Of a stretch of 8,727 nucleotides of DNA, positions 1-5,920 are shown one piece after another. The stretch comes from Oscillibacter sp. (GTDB taxonomy: Bacteria > Bacillota > Clostridia > Oscillospirales > Oscillospiraceae): NCBI GenBank assembly GCA_017380995.1, contig JAFOCY010000046.1:1-8727 (forward strand), given 5' to 3'. The position numbers were made by a program, and so were the translations under genes. The number at the start of each line of letters is the position of its first letter. Position 1 is the stretch's first letter. Under the pieces are notes generated by a model. The model had not been told where the DNA came from. It saw only the letters and a list, made by a program, of their open reading frames with translations, and ran no database searches.

Positions 1-76
1 TGCGCAAAGAGAAACCGAAAAAAGTTGCTAAGAACCTGCTAAAGTTTGCACTTTGTGAAAAAAAGTGAATAAGTTA

Positions 77-105
77 TTGAAAAAGCTTTTTTGGCACTAT
101 ATAAT
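77..105 (+). promoter_or_regulatory. Sigma-A type promoter of the group B [FeFe] hydrogenase
   Basis: A -35 box TTGAAA (77-82) and a perfect -10 box TATAAT (100-105) are separated by 17 bp. Transcription would start near 112, giving a leader of about 83 nt before the ATG at 195. The spacer holds a 12-bp perfect palindrome, AAAAAGCTTTTT (80-91), overlapping the end of the -35 box. GTGAA occurs at 55-59 and again at 65-69, exactly 10 bp apart, just upstream. Both could be regulator contacts. No gene is visible in 1-194. Confidence 0.8.
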
Positions 106-111
106 AAATGC

Positions 112-171
112 GCCGCAGTGTCCCCGCTCGCGGCTGTGTTTATCATCACGGGAACGGGATGCGACCGTTCC
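112..171 (+). promoter_or_regulatory. Structured 5' leader with two potential hairpins
   Basis: The predicted untranslated leader can form GCCGC/GCGGC (112-116 with 130-134, 13-nt loop) and GGAACGG/CCGTTCC (151-157 with 165-171, 7-nt loop GATGCGA). Neither is followed by a T-run, so they do not look like terminators. The ribosome binding site GGAGG (183-187) lies outside both stems, 7 nt before the ATG. I do not recognise a known riboswitch class. This may be a regulatory or stabilising leader, or chance pairing. Confidence 0.35.
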
Positions 172-194
172 AATAAGATTATGGAGGATTACAT

Positions 195-1754
195 ATGAGA
201 GGCTTTCACAGCATTGTTGACGAGATCCGTCAGGATGTGTTCAAGGAAGTCGCAAAGCTTGCCTATGAGGGCGGCGACCTGAAGCGTGTCGACCTGATCC
301 CTTATGAGATGGTCCGCCGTGATGCTCTTCAGGAGCGCAGTGACGTGTTCCTGCAGCGTGCCATCATTACCGAGCGCGTGCGTCTTGCTCTGGGTATGCC
401 CTTTGAGTCTGCTGCCAACCAGGTACCCATCAGCGCCACCATTGAAAAGGCTGATGTCAACCAGAAGTTCTTCGATGAGCCCCTGGTGAATATCATTCCC
501 TTCGCCTGCAACGCCTGCCCCCCCAAGCAGATCCGTATCACCGATAACTGCCAGGGCTGTACTTCCCACCCCTGCCAGAACGTCTGCCCCAAGGGTGCTA
601 TCTATACCGATAAGTACAACCACTGCCACATTGATCAGGAAAAGTGCATCAAGTGCGGCAAGTGCTTCAACCAGTGCCCCTACCACGCCATCTCCAAGAT
701 CGACCGTCCCTGCGCCGCTGCCTGCGGTATGGACGCCATCGAGTCTGACGAGCTGGGCCGCGCCAAGATCAACTATGATAAGTGCGTTTCCTGCGGTATG
801 TGCATCGTGAACTGCCCCTTCTCTGCCATCGCAGATAAGAGCCAGATCTTCCAGATCATCAACGCCATCCGCCGCGGTGAGAAGGTCATCGCCTGTGTGG
901 CTCCCGCCTTTGTTGGCCAGTTCAAGGGCGCTACCCCCGGCAAGATCCTTGCCGCCATGAAGAAGCTGGGCTTCTCCGAGGTCGTTGAGGTCGCCATCGG
1001 CGCCGACGTGTGCACCGCCCAGGAGGCCCGTGACTTCCTGGAAGAGGTCCCCGCCAAGATCCCCTTCATGGGCACCTCCTGCTGCCCCGCCTGGTCCGTC
1101 ATGGCCAAGAAGACCTTCCCCGAGATGAAGGAAAACATCTCCATGGCCTTCACCCCCATGGTCATCACCGCCCGTATGGTGAAGAAGGAGTATCCCGATG
1201 CCCGCATCGTGTTCATCGGGCCCTGCGCCGCCAAGAAGCTGGAGGCCAACCGCAAGGCCGTCCGTTCCTATGTGGACTTCGTTCTGACCTTCGAGGAGCT
1301 GCGCGGTATGTTTGACGCCAAGGATGTGGACTTCGCTACCATCGAGGAAGATCCCAACCTGGACGATTACAAGCACGGCACCGGCATGGCCCGCGGCTTC
1401 GCCGTTTCCGGCGGTGTTGCTGCCGCCGTGGTGGAGTATGTCAAGCACATTGATCCCTCCATCGAGGTCAAGACTGACTTTGCCACCGGTCTGAAGGACT
1501 GCAAGAAGATGCTGATGATGGCCAAGGCCGGCAAGCGCAACGGCTACCTGCTCGAAGGCATGGCCTGCCCCGGCGGCTGCGTGGCCGGCGCGGGTACCAT
1601 CCGTCCCGTTAAGGACGCCGCCCTGGCTGTGGAGAAGTTCAAGAACGACGCTGAGGAGCTCAGCTGCGCCAACTCTCCCTACCTGGACCAGCTGCCTGAC
1701 GTGGAAGAGTTCGAGCGGATCGACGCCGAGCGCCGCGCCAAGGAAGAGGCATAA
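195..1754 (+). CDS. Group B-type monomeric [FeFe] hydrogenase
   Basis: A 519-residue iron hydrogenase that would interconvert protons and H2 in the cytoplasm, with reduced ferredoxin the likely electron partner. The H-cluster domain carries the three diagnostic loops: L1 TSCCPAW (294-300), L2 PCAAKKLE (343-350) and L3 EGMACPGGCVAGAG (454-467). Expected H-cluster ligands are C297, C344, C458 and C462, and C296 is the expected proton-relay cysteine. Residues 105-207 contain 17 cysteines, including CxxCx4CxxxCP (119-132), CxxCxxCxxxCP (151-162) and CxxCxxCxxxCP (197-208), so about three to four [4Fe-4S] clusters. Residues 1-100 are helical and lack the plant-type [2Fe-2S] domain of large group A enzymes. 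L2 reads GPC, not the MPC of group A, and L3 has GAG instead of GGG, both pointing to group B. GGAGG (183-187) lies 7 nt before the ATG. The gene is monocistronic. The family call is secure; direction of catalysis in vivo and the electron donor are inferred. Confidence 0.93.
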   Translation: MRGFHSIVDEIRQDVFKEVAKLAYEGGDLKRVDLIPYEMVRRDALQERSDVFLQRAIITERVRLALGMPFESAANQVPISATIEKADVNQKFFDEPLVNIIPFACNACPPKQIRITDNCQGCTSHPCQNVCPKGAIYTDKYNHCHIDQEKCIKCGKCFNQCPYHAISKIDRPCAAACGMDAIESDELGRAKINYDKCVSCGMCIVNCPFSAIADKSQIFQIINAIRRGEKVIACVAPAFVGQFKGATPGKILAAMKKLGFSEVVEVAIGADVCTAQEARDFLEEVPAKIPFMGTSCCPAWSVMAKKTFPEMKENISMAFTPMVITARMVKKEYPDARIVFIGPCAAKKLEANRKAVRSYVDFVLTFEELRGMFDAKDVDFATIEEDPNLDDYKHGTGMARGFAVSGGVAAAVVEYVKHIDPSIEVKTDFATGLKDCKKMLMMAKAGKRNGYLLEGMACPGGCVAGAGTIRPVKDAALAVEKFKNDAEELSCANSPYLDQLPDVEEFERIDAERRAKEEA

Positions 1755-1773
1755 TACTGATACAAAGCGAATC

Positions 1774-1810
1774 AAAAAACTCCCGCTGCTTCAAGCAGCG
1801 GGAGTTTTTT
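1774..1810. terminator. Strong bidirectional intrinsic terminator between convergent genes
   Basis: An 11-bp G/C-rich stem (1780-1790 with 1794-1804, loop TCA) is flanked by A6 on the left and T6 on the right, which extend the pairing to 17 bp. It follows the hydrogenase stop (1754) and, read on the other strand, the malQ stop (1854). Its symmetrical tails make it suitable for ending both transcripts. Confidence 0.93.
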
Positions 1811-1853
1811 GCATCGGGCAAGTTTTTGGCGGACGGGATATCCGCAGAGCGGT

Positions 1854-3362
1854 TTAGTCTTGGGCGGCCTTTTCTGCGGCTTCTACTTCCTTGGAAGCGC
1901 AGCGGGCAAAAGTGGCAGTCAGGTCGCGGATGGAGTCTGCCAGCTCTGCAGTGAGGGCGGCGCCATCCACACGCCAAGCCCAGTTGCCCTCAGCGGTGCC
2001 GGGGGTGTTGATGCGGCTCTCGCTGCCAAGGCACAGGTAATCCTGCAGCTGGGCAACAAAGAGGAAGGAACGGCTGCCCTGGCCGGCACGGAGCACAGCA
2101 TCGGGAATGGACTTGCCCGCAGCACCCAGGTACTTCTTGATGAAGGCCTTTTCCTCCTTGGTGGCCTTGGAAAGCCAGCCGTAGAGGGTGTCGTTATCGT
2201 GGGTGCCGGTGTAGCACAGGGAGTTTTCCTTGCAGTTGTGGGGCAGGTAGGCGTTGCCGGGGTTATCAAAGGCGAACTGGAGCACCTTCATGCCGGGGAG
2301 GCCGGAGTCACGCAGCAGCTCCACCACGGCGGGCGTCATGAGGCCGAGGTCCTCGGCGATGAAGCGCACCTGAGGGAACCAGCCCATCACAGGACGCAGC
2401 ATATCCATGCCGGGACCCTTTTCCCAGTGACCTTCCTTGGCGCTCTTCGCCCCGGCGGGCACAGCCCAGTAGCTTTCAAGGCCCCGGAAATGGTCGATAC
2501 GGATCATGTCAAAGAGCTGAGAAGCACCGCCGATGCGGCGGATCCACCAACCCCAGCCGTCCCAGCGCATGGAGTCCCAGTTGTAGAGGGGGTTGCCCCA
2601 GAGCTGACCGTCCTCGGAGAAGTAATCGGGGGGCACGCCGGCAACCATCTTGGGGTGTCCGTCGCTGTCCAGCAGGAACTCCTTGCGCTCGCTCCATACA
2701 TCAGCGCTGTCCAGGGACACGTAGATGGGCATATCGCCGATGATCTGGATGCCAAGGCTGTTCACGTAGGATTTCAGAGCAGCCCACTGGGTGAAGAACC
2801 AGTACTGCACATGGATTTGGTAGGCCACTTCATCTGCCAGAGCTTCTTTGGCGGCCTGGACGGCAAACCACTCGTGGCGGCGCAGGGCCTCATCGGGCCA
2901 GTTGAACCAGGGAGCGTTGAAATGGATGTGGAGGGCCTTGAAGATGGCATACTCCTTCACCCAGAAATGCTCGTTGGCCCAGGCGGACACCTTCTCGCCC
3001 TCTGCGACGCGGGCGTGGCTGAAGGCCTTGCGCAGCAGCGCATCCCGGCTCTGGGCGAGGGCACCGTAGTCCACCTTGCCATCTTCGCTCAGCTCGGCAG
3101 CCTTCAGGTCTTCTTCAGAGAGAAAACCGGCCTGAGCCAGGGTGGGAAGGTCGATAAAGAGAGGGTTTCCGGCGAAGGTGGATTCACTGGCGTAGGGAGA
3201 GTTGCCTGCGCCAACAGGTCCTACGGGCAGGATCTGCCACCAGCGCTGGCCTGCAGCACGGAGGAAGTCCGCAAAGTCCCGGGCCTCTTTGCCAAGAGAA
3301 CCCACGCCATACTTACCGGGAAGAGAAAAAATCGGCAGCAAAATGCCGGCAGAACGTTCCAT
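1854..3362 (-). CDS. malQ: 4-alpha-glucanotransferase (amylomaltase, GH77)
   Basis: A 502-residue cytoplasmic disproportionating enzyme that transfers alpha-1,4-glucan segments between maltodextrins and releases glucose; it works in maltose/starch breakdown or glycogen turnover. Length matches bacterial GH77 enzymes of about 500 residues. Recognisable blocks are GNSPYASES near 53-61, GDMPIYV near 209-215, RIDHFRG near 288-294 (nucleophile D290), AEDLG near 336-340 (acid/base E337) and GTHDND near 386-391 (third carboxylate D389). The start at 3362 is chosen because GAGGG lies 8 nt upstream of it. An in-frame ATG at 3377 would add five residues (MRVLF), but that ATG is followed by this same SD sequence and has only a hairpin in front of it. 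The gene stands alone, with no maltose transporter or glycogen gene beside it. It is convergent with the hydrogenase. Function is secure; start choice is moderately sure. Confidence 0.94.
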   Translation of the reverse strand: MERSAGILLPIFSLPGKYGVGSLGKEARDFADFLRAAGQRWWQILPVGPVGAGNSPYASESTFAGNPLFIDLPTLAQAGFLSEEDLKAAELSEDGKVDYGALAQSRDALLRKAFSHARVAEGEKVSAWANEHFWVKEYAIFKALHIHFNAPWFNWPDEALRRHEWFAVQAAKEALADEVAYQIHVQYWFFTQWAALKSYVNSLGIQIIGDMPIYVSLDSADVWSERKEFLLDSDGHPKMVAGVPPDYFSEDGQLWGNPLYNWDSMRWDGWGWWIRRIGGASQLFDMIRIDHFRGLESYWAVPAGAKSAKEGHWEKGPGMDMLRPVMGWFPQVRFIAEDLGLMTPAVVELLRDSGLPGMKVLQFAFDNPGNAYLPHNCKENSLCYTGTHDNDTLYGWLSKATKEEKAFIKKYLGAAGKSIPDAVLRAGQGSRSFLFVAQLQDYLCLGSESRINTPGTAEGNWAWRVDGAALTAELADSIRDLTATFARCASKEVEAAEKAAQD

Positions 3363-3381
3363 AAAAAGTACCCTCATTTCC

Positions 3382-3397
3382 GGGGTCCCAGGACCCC
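3382..3397. promoter_or_regulatory. Candidate operator palindrome in the malQ leader
   Basis: GGGGTCC and GGACCCC form a 7-bp inverted repeat with a 2-bp centre (CA on the + strand). On the malQ strand it falls about 10-25 nt downstream of the predicted transcription start and about 10 nt before the GAGGG ribosome binding site. That is a classical repressor position. The centre is too short for a fully paired 7-bp RNA stem, which favours a DNA-binding role over a terminator, but neither is proven. Confidence 0.4.
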
Positions 3398-3412
3398 TTG
3401 GATTTCCTACTC

Positions 3413-3441
3413 ATTTTAGGAGTTTCAAGAAGAATTGTCAA
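3413..3441 (-). promoter_or_regulatory. Sigma-A type promoter of malQ
   Basis: Read on the minus strand, a perfect -35 TTGACA (3441-3436) and a -10 TAAAAT (3418-3413) are separated by 17 bp. Transcription would begin near 3406 and give a leader of about 44 nt. The -35 box overlaps the base of the upstream hairpin at 3439-3465. Confidence 0.82.
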
Positions 3442-3465
3442 GGGGCGGCCAATGGCCGCCCCTTG
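3439..3465 (-). terminator. Hairpin terminator of the NfeD-SPFH operon
   Basis: A perfect 12-bp stem (3439-3450 with 3454-3465) with a 3-nt loop lies 13 nt past the SPFH stop codon. On the minus strand the tail is ACAATTCTTCTTG, T-rich but interrupted, so termination may be incomplete. The last stem bases (TTG) also form the start of the malQ -35 box. Confidence 0.75.
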
Positions 3466-3478
3466 GGGTGCATATTCG

Positions 3479-4420
3479 TTACTGGGGATCGGCGGTATCG
3501 AACACCGTCTTGGCGCTGGCAGCAAGGCCTGCCAAACCCTGCAGCTCGCTGGGGATGATGATCTTGGTGGCCTTGCCGTCCGCCACCTTCTCCATGGCCT
3601 CCAGAGCCTTGAGCTTGACCACCTGGTCGTTGGGGGCGGCGTCATTGAGGAGCTTCAAAGAGTCGGCCAGGGCCTGCTGGACCTTGGCGATGGCCTCGGC
3701 CTCAGCCTCAGCGGCCATGATGCGGGCTTCCTTCTCGCCCTGGGCCCGGAGAATAGCGGCCTGCTTTTCGGCGTCGGCCTTCAGGATGGCGGACTGCTTC
3801 TCGCCTTCGGCCACCAGGATCTGGGACTGCTTGGTACCCTCAGCCTGGAGGATGGCCTCACGGCGCTCACGCTCAGCCTTCATCTGCTTTTCCATGGCGT
3901 TCTGGATCTCACGGGGCGGGATGATGTTCTTCAGCTCCACGCGGTTGACCTTGATGCCCCAGGGGTCGGTGGCCTCGTCCAGGATGGAACGCATCTTGGC
4001 GTTGATGGTGTCGCGGGAGGTCAGGGACTGGTCCAGCTCCATCTCGCCGATGATGTTACGCAGCGTGGTGGCGGTCAGGTTCTCGATGGCGTTCATGGGG
4101 TGCTCCACGCCGTAAGTATAGAGTTTGGGGTCCGTGATCTGGAAGTAGATGACGGTGTCGATCTGCATGGTGACGTTATCCTTGGTGATGACGGGCTGGG
4201 GGGCAAAATCCGCCACCTGTTCCTTCAGGGAGATCTTCTTGGCGACCCGCATCAAAAAGGGGATCTGGAAGTGGACGCCCACGTTCCACACGCTGTGGAA
4301 AGCGCCCAGACGCTCCACCACATACGCCCGGGACTGCTGGACGATGTGGATGTGGGTGGCGATGACCACCAGAGCCAAAACGGCCAGAACGATCAGAGCA
4401 ATGGTTCCGAAATTGATCAT
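3479..4420 (-). CDS. SPFH/Band 7 (stomatin- or QmcA-like) membrane protein
   Basis: A 313-residue stomatin/prohibitin-family scaffold, probably anchored in the cell membrane and oligomeric. One hydrophobic segment spans about 5-22. The SPFH domain follows at about 25-180, with the typical YVVERLGAFH stretch near 33-42, and IIPPREIQNAMEKQM near 166-180. A charged, alanine-rich coiled coil runs about 175-260 and contains five successive 11-residue units (189-243) such as AILQAEGTKQS and QILVAEGEKQS. The C-terminal part near 283-313 resembles that of bacterial slipins. GGAGGT lies 6 nt before the ATG. The start codon overlaps the NfeD stop as ATGA, so the pair is translationally coupled. Genomic pairing of SPFH and NfeD proteins is a known pattern linked to membrane microdomains and quality control. 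The exact cellular role here is not visible. Confidence 0.92.
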   Translation of the reverse strand: MINFGTIALIVLAVLALVVIATHIHIVQQSRAYVVERLGAFHSVWNVGVHFQIPFLMRVAKKISLKEQVADFAPQPVITKDNVTMQIDTVIYFQITDPKLYTYGVEHPMNAIENLTATTLRNIIGEMELDQSLTSRDTINAKMRSILDEATDPWGIKVNRVELKNIIPPREIQNAMEKQMKAERERREAILQAEGTKQSQILVAEGEKQSAILKADAEKQAAILRAQGEKEARIMAAEAEAEAIAKVQQALADSLKLLNDAAPNDQVVKLKALEAMEKVADGKATKIIIPSELQGLAGLAASAKTVFDTADPQ

Positions 4421-4857
4421 ACAGTTACCTCCATTTTCCGTGTTACGAAGAGCTTTACGCCCTCCATTCTTTCAATCTGCACCAGCGTGCCCGCAGGGAT
4501 CACATCACCGTCCGTTGTCCGGGCGGTCCAGGTCTTTCCGTCTACGTACACAGCGCCGGTGGAGTTTTCGTTGTTGATGGCCTCGGTGACCTTAGCTGTC
4601 TGTCCAAGGACACGGTCGGCATTGGTGGGGATGGACTTTCCCTGGGTGTAACGCCTGACCAGGGGCCGGGTGAGGATCAGGGCTGCTGCCGAAACAGCAA
4701 TAAAGACCACGATCTGGAATAGCGTCCCTGCGCCAAGGATGGCGCACAGGAGCGAGGCGATGCCGCCCGCCACAAACCAGATGGAGATGAGGCCTGCCGT
4801 CAGGGCTTCCAGAATGCCAAAGCCCACGATGCACCCAAGCCAGATCCAAATCATCAT
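4417..4857 (-). CDS. NfeD family membrane protein (short form)
   Basis: A 146-residue NfeD-type protein. Three hydrophobic stretches are visible at about 3-19, 21-42 and 45-64, followed by a basic turn (RRY, 68-70) and a small beta-rich C-terminal domain (about 84-146) that fits the NfeD OB-fold. The N-terminal protease domain of long NfeD proteins is absent, so this is the short class that partners SPFH proteins. The start at 4857 is supported by AGGAGGG 7 nt upstream; a second ATG follows immediately at 4854. A longer reading from 4896 would add 13 residues but would include the ribosome binding site. It is the first gene of a two-gene operon with the SPFH gene, overlapping it by 4 nt. Known role of the family: binding and organising the SPFH oligomer. 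Confidence 0.9.
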   Translation of the reverse strand: MMIWIWLGCIVGFGILEALTAGLISIWFVAGGIASLLCAILGAGTLFQIVVFIAVSAAALILTRPLVRRYTQGKSIPTNADRVLGQTAKVTEAINNENSTGAVYVDGKTWTARTTDGDVIPAGTLVQIERMEGVKLFVTRKMEVTV

Positions 4858-4899
4858 GTGAGTGCCCTCCTTTCCATAGTACCTTTGTGAGAACAAGAT

Positions 4900-4928
4900 A
4901 CCATAACTTTATGAACAATTCATGTCAA
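4900..4928 (-). promoter_or_regulatory. Promoter of the NfeD-SPFH operon
   Basis: On the minus strand a perfect -35 TTGACA (4928-4923) lies 17 bp from a weaker -10 TATGGT (4905-4900). The leader to the ATG at 4857 would be about 35 nt and contains the AGGAGGG ribosome binding site. The weak -10 suggests modest or activated expression. Confidence 0.6.
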
Positions 4929-4958
4929 AACGGTAACAAATCCATTTCAAAGAAAAAA

Positions 4959-4983
4959 GAAGGGCGGCCGATGGCCGCCCTTC
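4959..4983 (-). terminator. Intrinsic terminator of the two-TM protein gene
   Basis: A perfect 11-bp stem (4959-4969 with 4973-4983) with a 3-nt loop lies 12 nt after the stop codon at 4996. On the minus strand the stem is followed directly by TTTTTTCTTTG, a good U-tract. The core GGCGGCC/GGCCGCC is shared with the hairpin at 3439-3465. Confidence 0.92.
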
Positions 4984-4995
4984 CTGGGTGAATCT

Positions 4996-5730
4996 TTATT
5001 CTTCCTCTTCGTCGGGTTCGTTCTCCAGCTTTTCCGGCAGGGGCAGCAGCTCCGCACCGATCTTCTCAGCGATCAGAGCAAACTCTGCTTTGTTGTCCTC
5101 CTGTTCCCAGGTGGCCCGGGCTGTCTCAAAGAGGGCGGCGGCGTCCTCGGCAAAGCCGCGGTTGTACATCTCCAGGATCTCCAGGAAAGCAAGGGCAGGA
5201 CCGGGCTGGGCCACCTTGCGCATTTCAGCAAAGGCCTTCTTCTGCAGATCTACAATGCGCATACCTTCTTCATCGTTGCCGGTATAGAAGTTGCACAAGG
5301 CCAGGTTCACCCAGTAGAAAGCGGAGTTGGCGCGGTTGAGCCGCTTGGGATCGGGAATCTCCCGGAGGGCCTTCAGGGCGCTTTCGTAATCATGCTTGCC
5401 GATATAGGCAACGGTCAGATTGATGCGCAGGACCTGCTGGGCCTGCAGGCTGTCCTTTTCAGAAACCAGCAGGGCGTTGAGTGCTTCGATATAGGCGTCC
5501 AGGTCCTTCTCCTCGGTGAGGAGCTTATTGGCTTCCTGGATCTTTTTCACGGTCTTGCGGCCGGCAGTAAGGGTGACATAGGCATAGATGACCACCATGG
5601 CCACCATCCAGAACGTGATGGCGATGGAGCGGGCGTTGCCCTCCACACCCAGAAGCTGGATCACCAGGGAAAATACACAGCTGGCCAGGATGATACCGCC
5701 CAGCAGCAGCCAGGATTGTTTCTTACTCAT
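4996..5730 (-). CDS. Uncharacterised two-TM protein with TPR-like helical domain
   Basis: I do not recognise a named family for this 244-residue protein. It has two hydrophobic segments at about 7-28 and 36-55, joined by a short loop, then a basic stretch (GRKTVKK, 57-63). The remaining 180 residues look entirely helical, with paired amphipathic helices resembling tetratricopeptide repeats (about 65-225), for example DYIG/HDYESALKAL-like spacing near 109-122 and FYTGNDEEGM near 148-157. The tail is very acidic (ENEPDEEEE, 236-244). By the positive-inside rule the helical domain is probably cytoplasmic, suggesting a membrane-tethered protein-binding platform. The start at 5730 is chosen because GGAGG lies about 10 nt upstream; an in-frame ATG at 5754 lies before that ribosome binding site. 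It is transcribed alone, with its own promoter and terminator, next to but not within the SPFH operon. Confidence 0.8.
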   Translation of the reverse strand: MSKKQSWLLLGGIILASCVFSLVIQLLGVEGNARSIAITFWMVAMVVIYAYVTLTAGRKTVKKIQEANKLLTEEKDLDAYIEALNALLVSEKDSLQAQQVLRINLTVAYIGKHDYESALKALREIPDPKRLNRANSAFYWVNLALCNFYTGNDEEGMRIVDLQKKAFAEMRKVAQPGPALAFLEILEMYNRGFAEDAAALFETARATWEQEDNKAEFALIAEKIGAELLPLPEKLENEPDEEEE

Positions 5731-5765
5731 ATGGGAAAAACCTCCGATTTGCATAATACTGAATT

Positions 5766-5793
5766 ATTATATCATGATTTTCCAGGAAGTCTA
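5766..5793 (-). promoter_or_regulatory. Extended -10 promoter of the two-TM protein gene
   Basis: On the minus strand TGATATAAT provides a perfect -10 (5771-5766) with the TGn extension. TAGACT (5793-5788) is a 4-of-6 match to -35 at 16 bp. It fires away from the methyltransferase promoter at 5851-5879, so 5731-5920 is a divergent promoter region. Confidence 0.75.
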
Positions 5794-5850
5794 TTTCTTT
5801 TTAAAAATTCGGCTTAACAATCTTTTAACAGCCCGGAAGAAGGATGGGCA

Positions 5851-5879
5851 TTGCGCACGGGGAAAAATCCTGATATACT
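5851..5879 (+). promoter_or_regulatory. Extended -10 promoter of the methyltransferase-lipid kinase unit
   Basis: TGATATACT gives a -10 TATACT (5874-5879) with a TGn extension (5871-5873). A partial -35, TTGCGC (5851-5856), sits 17 bp upstream. The leader would be about 35 nt, A/T-rich, ending with AAAGGAG (5904-5911 area) before the ATG at 5921. Confidence 0.68.
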
Positions 5880-5920
5880 TTTTTTAAAATATGTAAAGAA
5901 ATGTAAAGGAGTGGCGAGAT

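Noticed and set aside
53..70. A complete Rex or Crp/Fnr operator upstream of the hydrogenase
   Set aside because: Only the left half TTGTGAA fits. The second GTGAA is a direct rather than inverted repeat, so a full palindromic site cannot be claimed.
189..1775. A 528-residue open frame on the minus strand opposite the hydrogenase
   Set aside because: It is antisense to an unmistakable hydrogenase. Its long low-complexity G/A/L/H-rich translation arises from the C/G-biased third codon positions of the real gene, and it has no ribosome binding site or family motifs.
3382..3397. Intrinsic terminator upstream of malQ
   Set aside because: The stem has only a 2-nt centre and on the malQ strand is followed by GGAAATGAGGG, with no T-run. 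An operator or incidental palindrome is more likely.
1809..3419. A 536-residue open frame on the plus strand opposite malQ
   Set aside because: It mirrors the conserved malQ gene and passes through a terminator and the malQ promoter region. Its translation has no recognisable domain.
3398..4651. A 417-residue plus-strand frame opposite the SPFH and NfeD genes
   Set aside because: It spans two real, coupled minus-strand genes and their terminator. The L/G/D/H-rich translation is typical of antisense reading of GC-biased genes.
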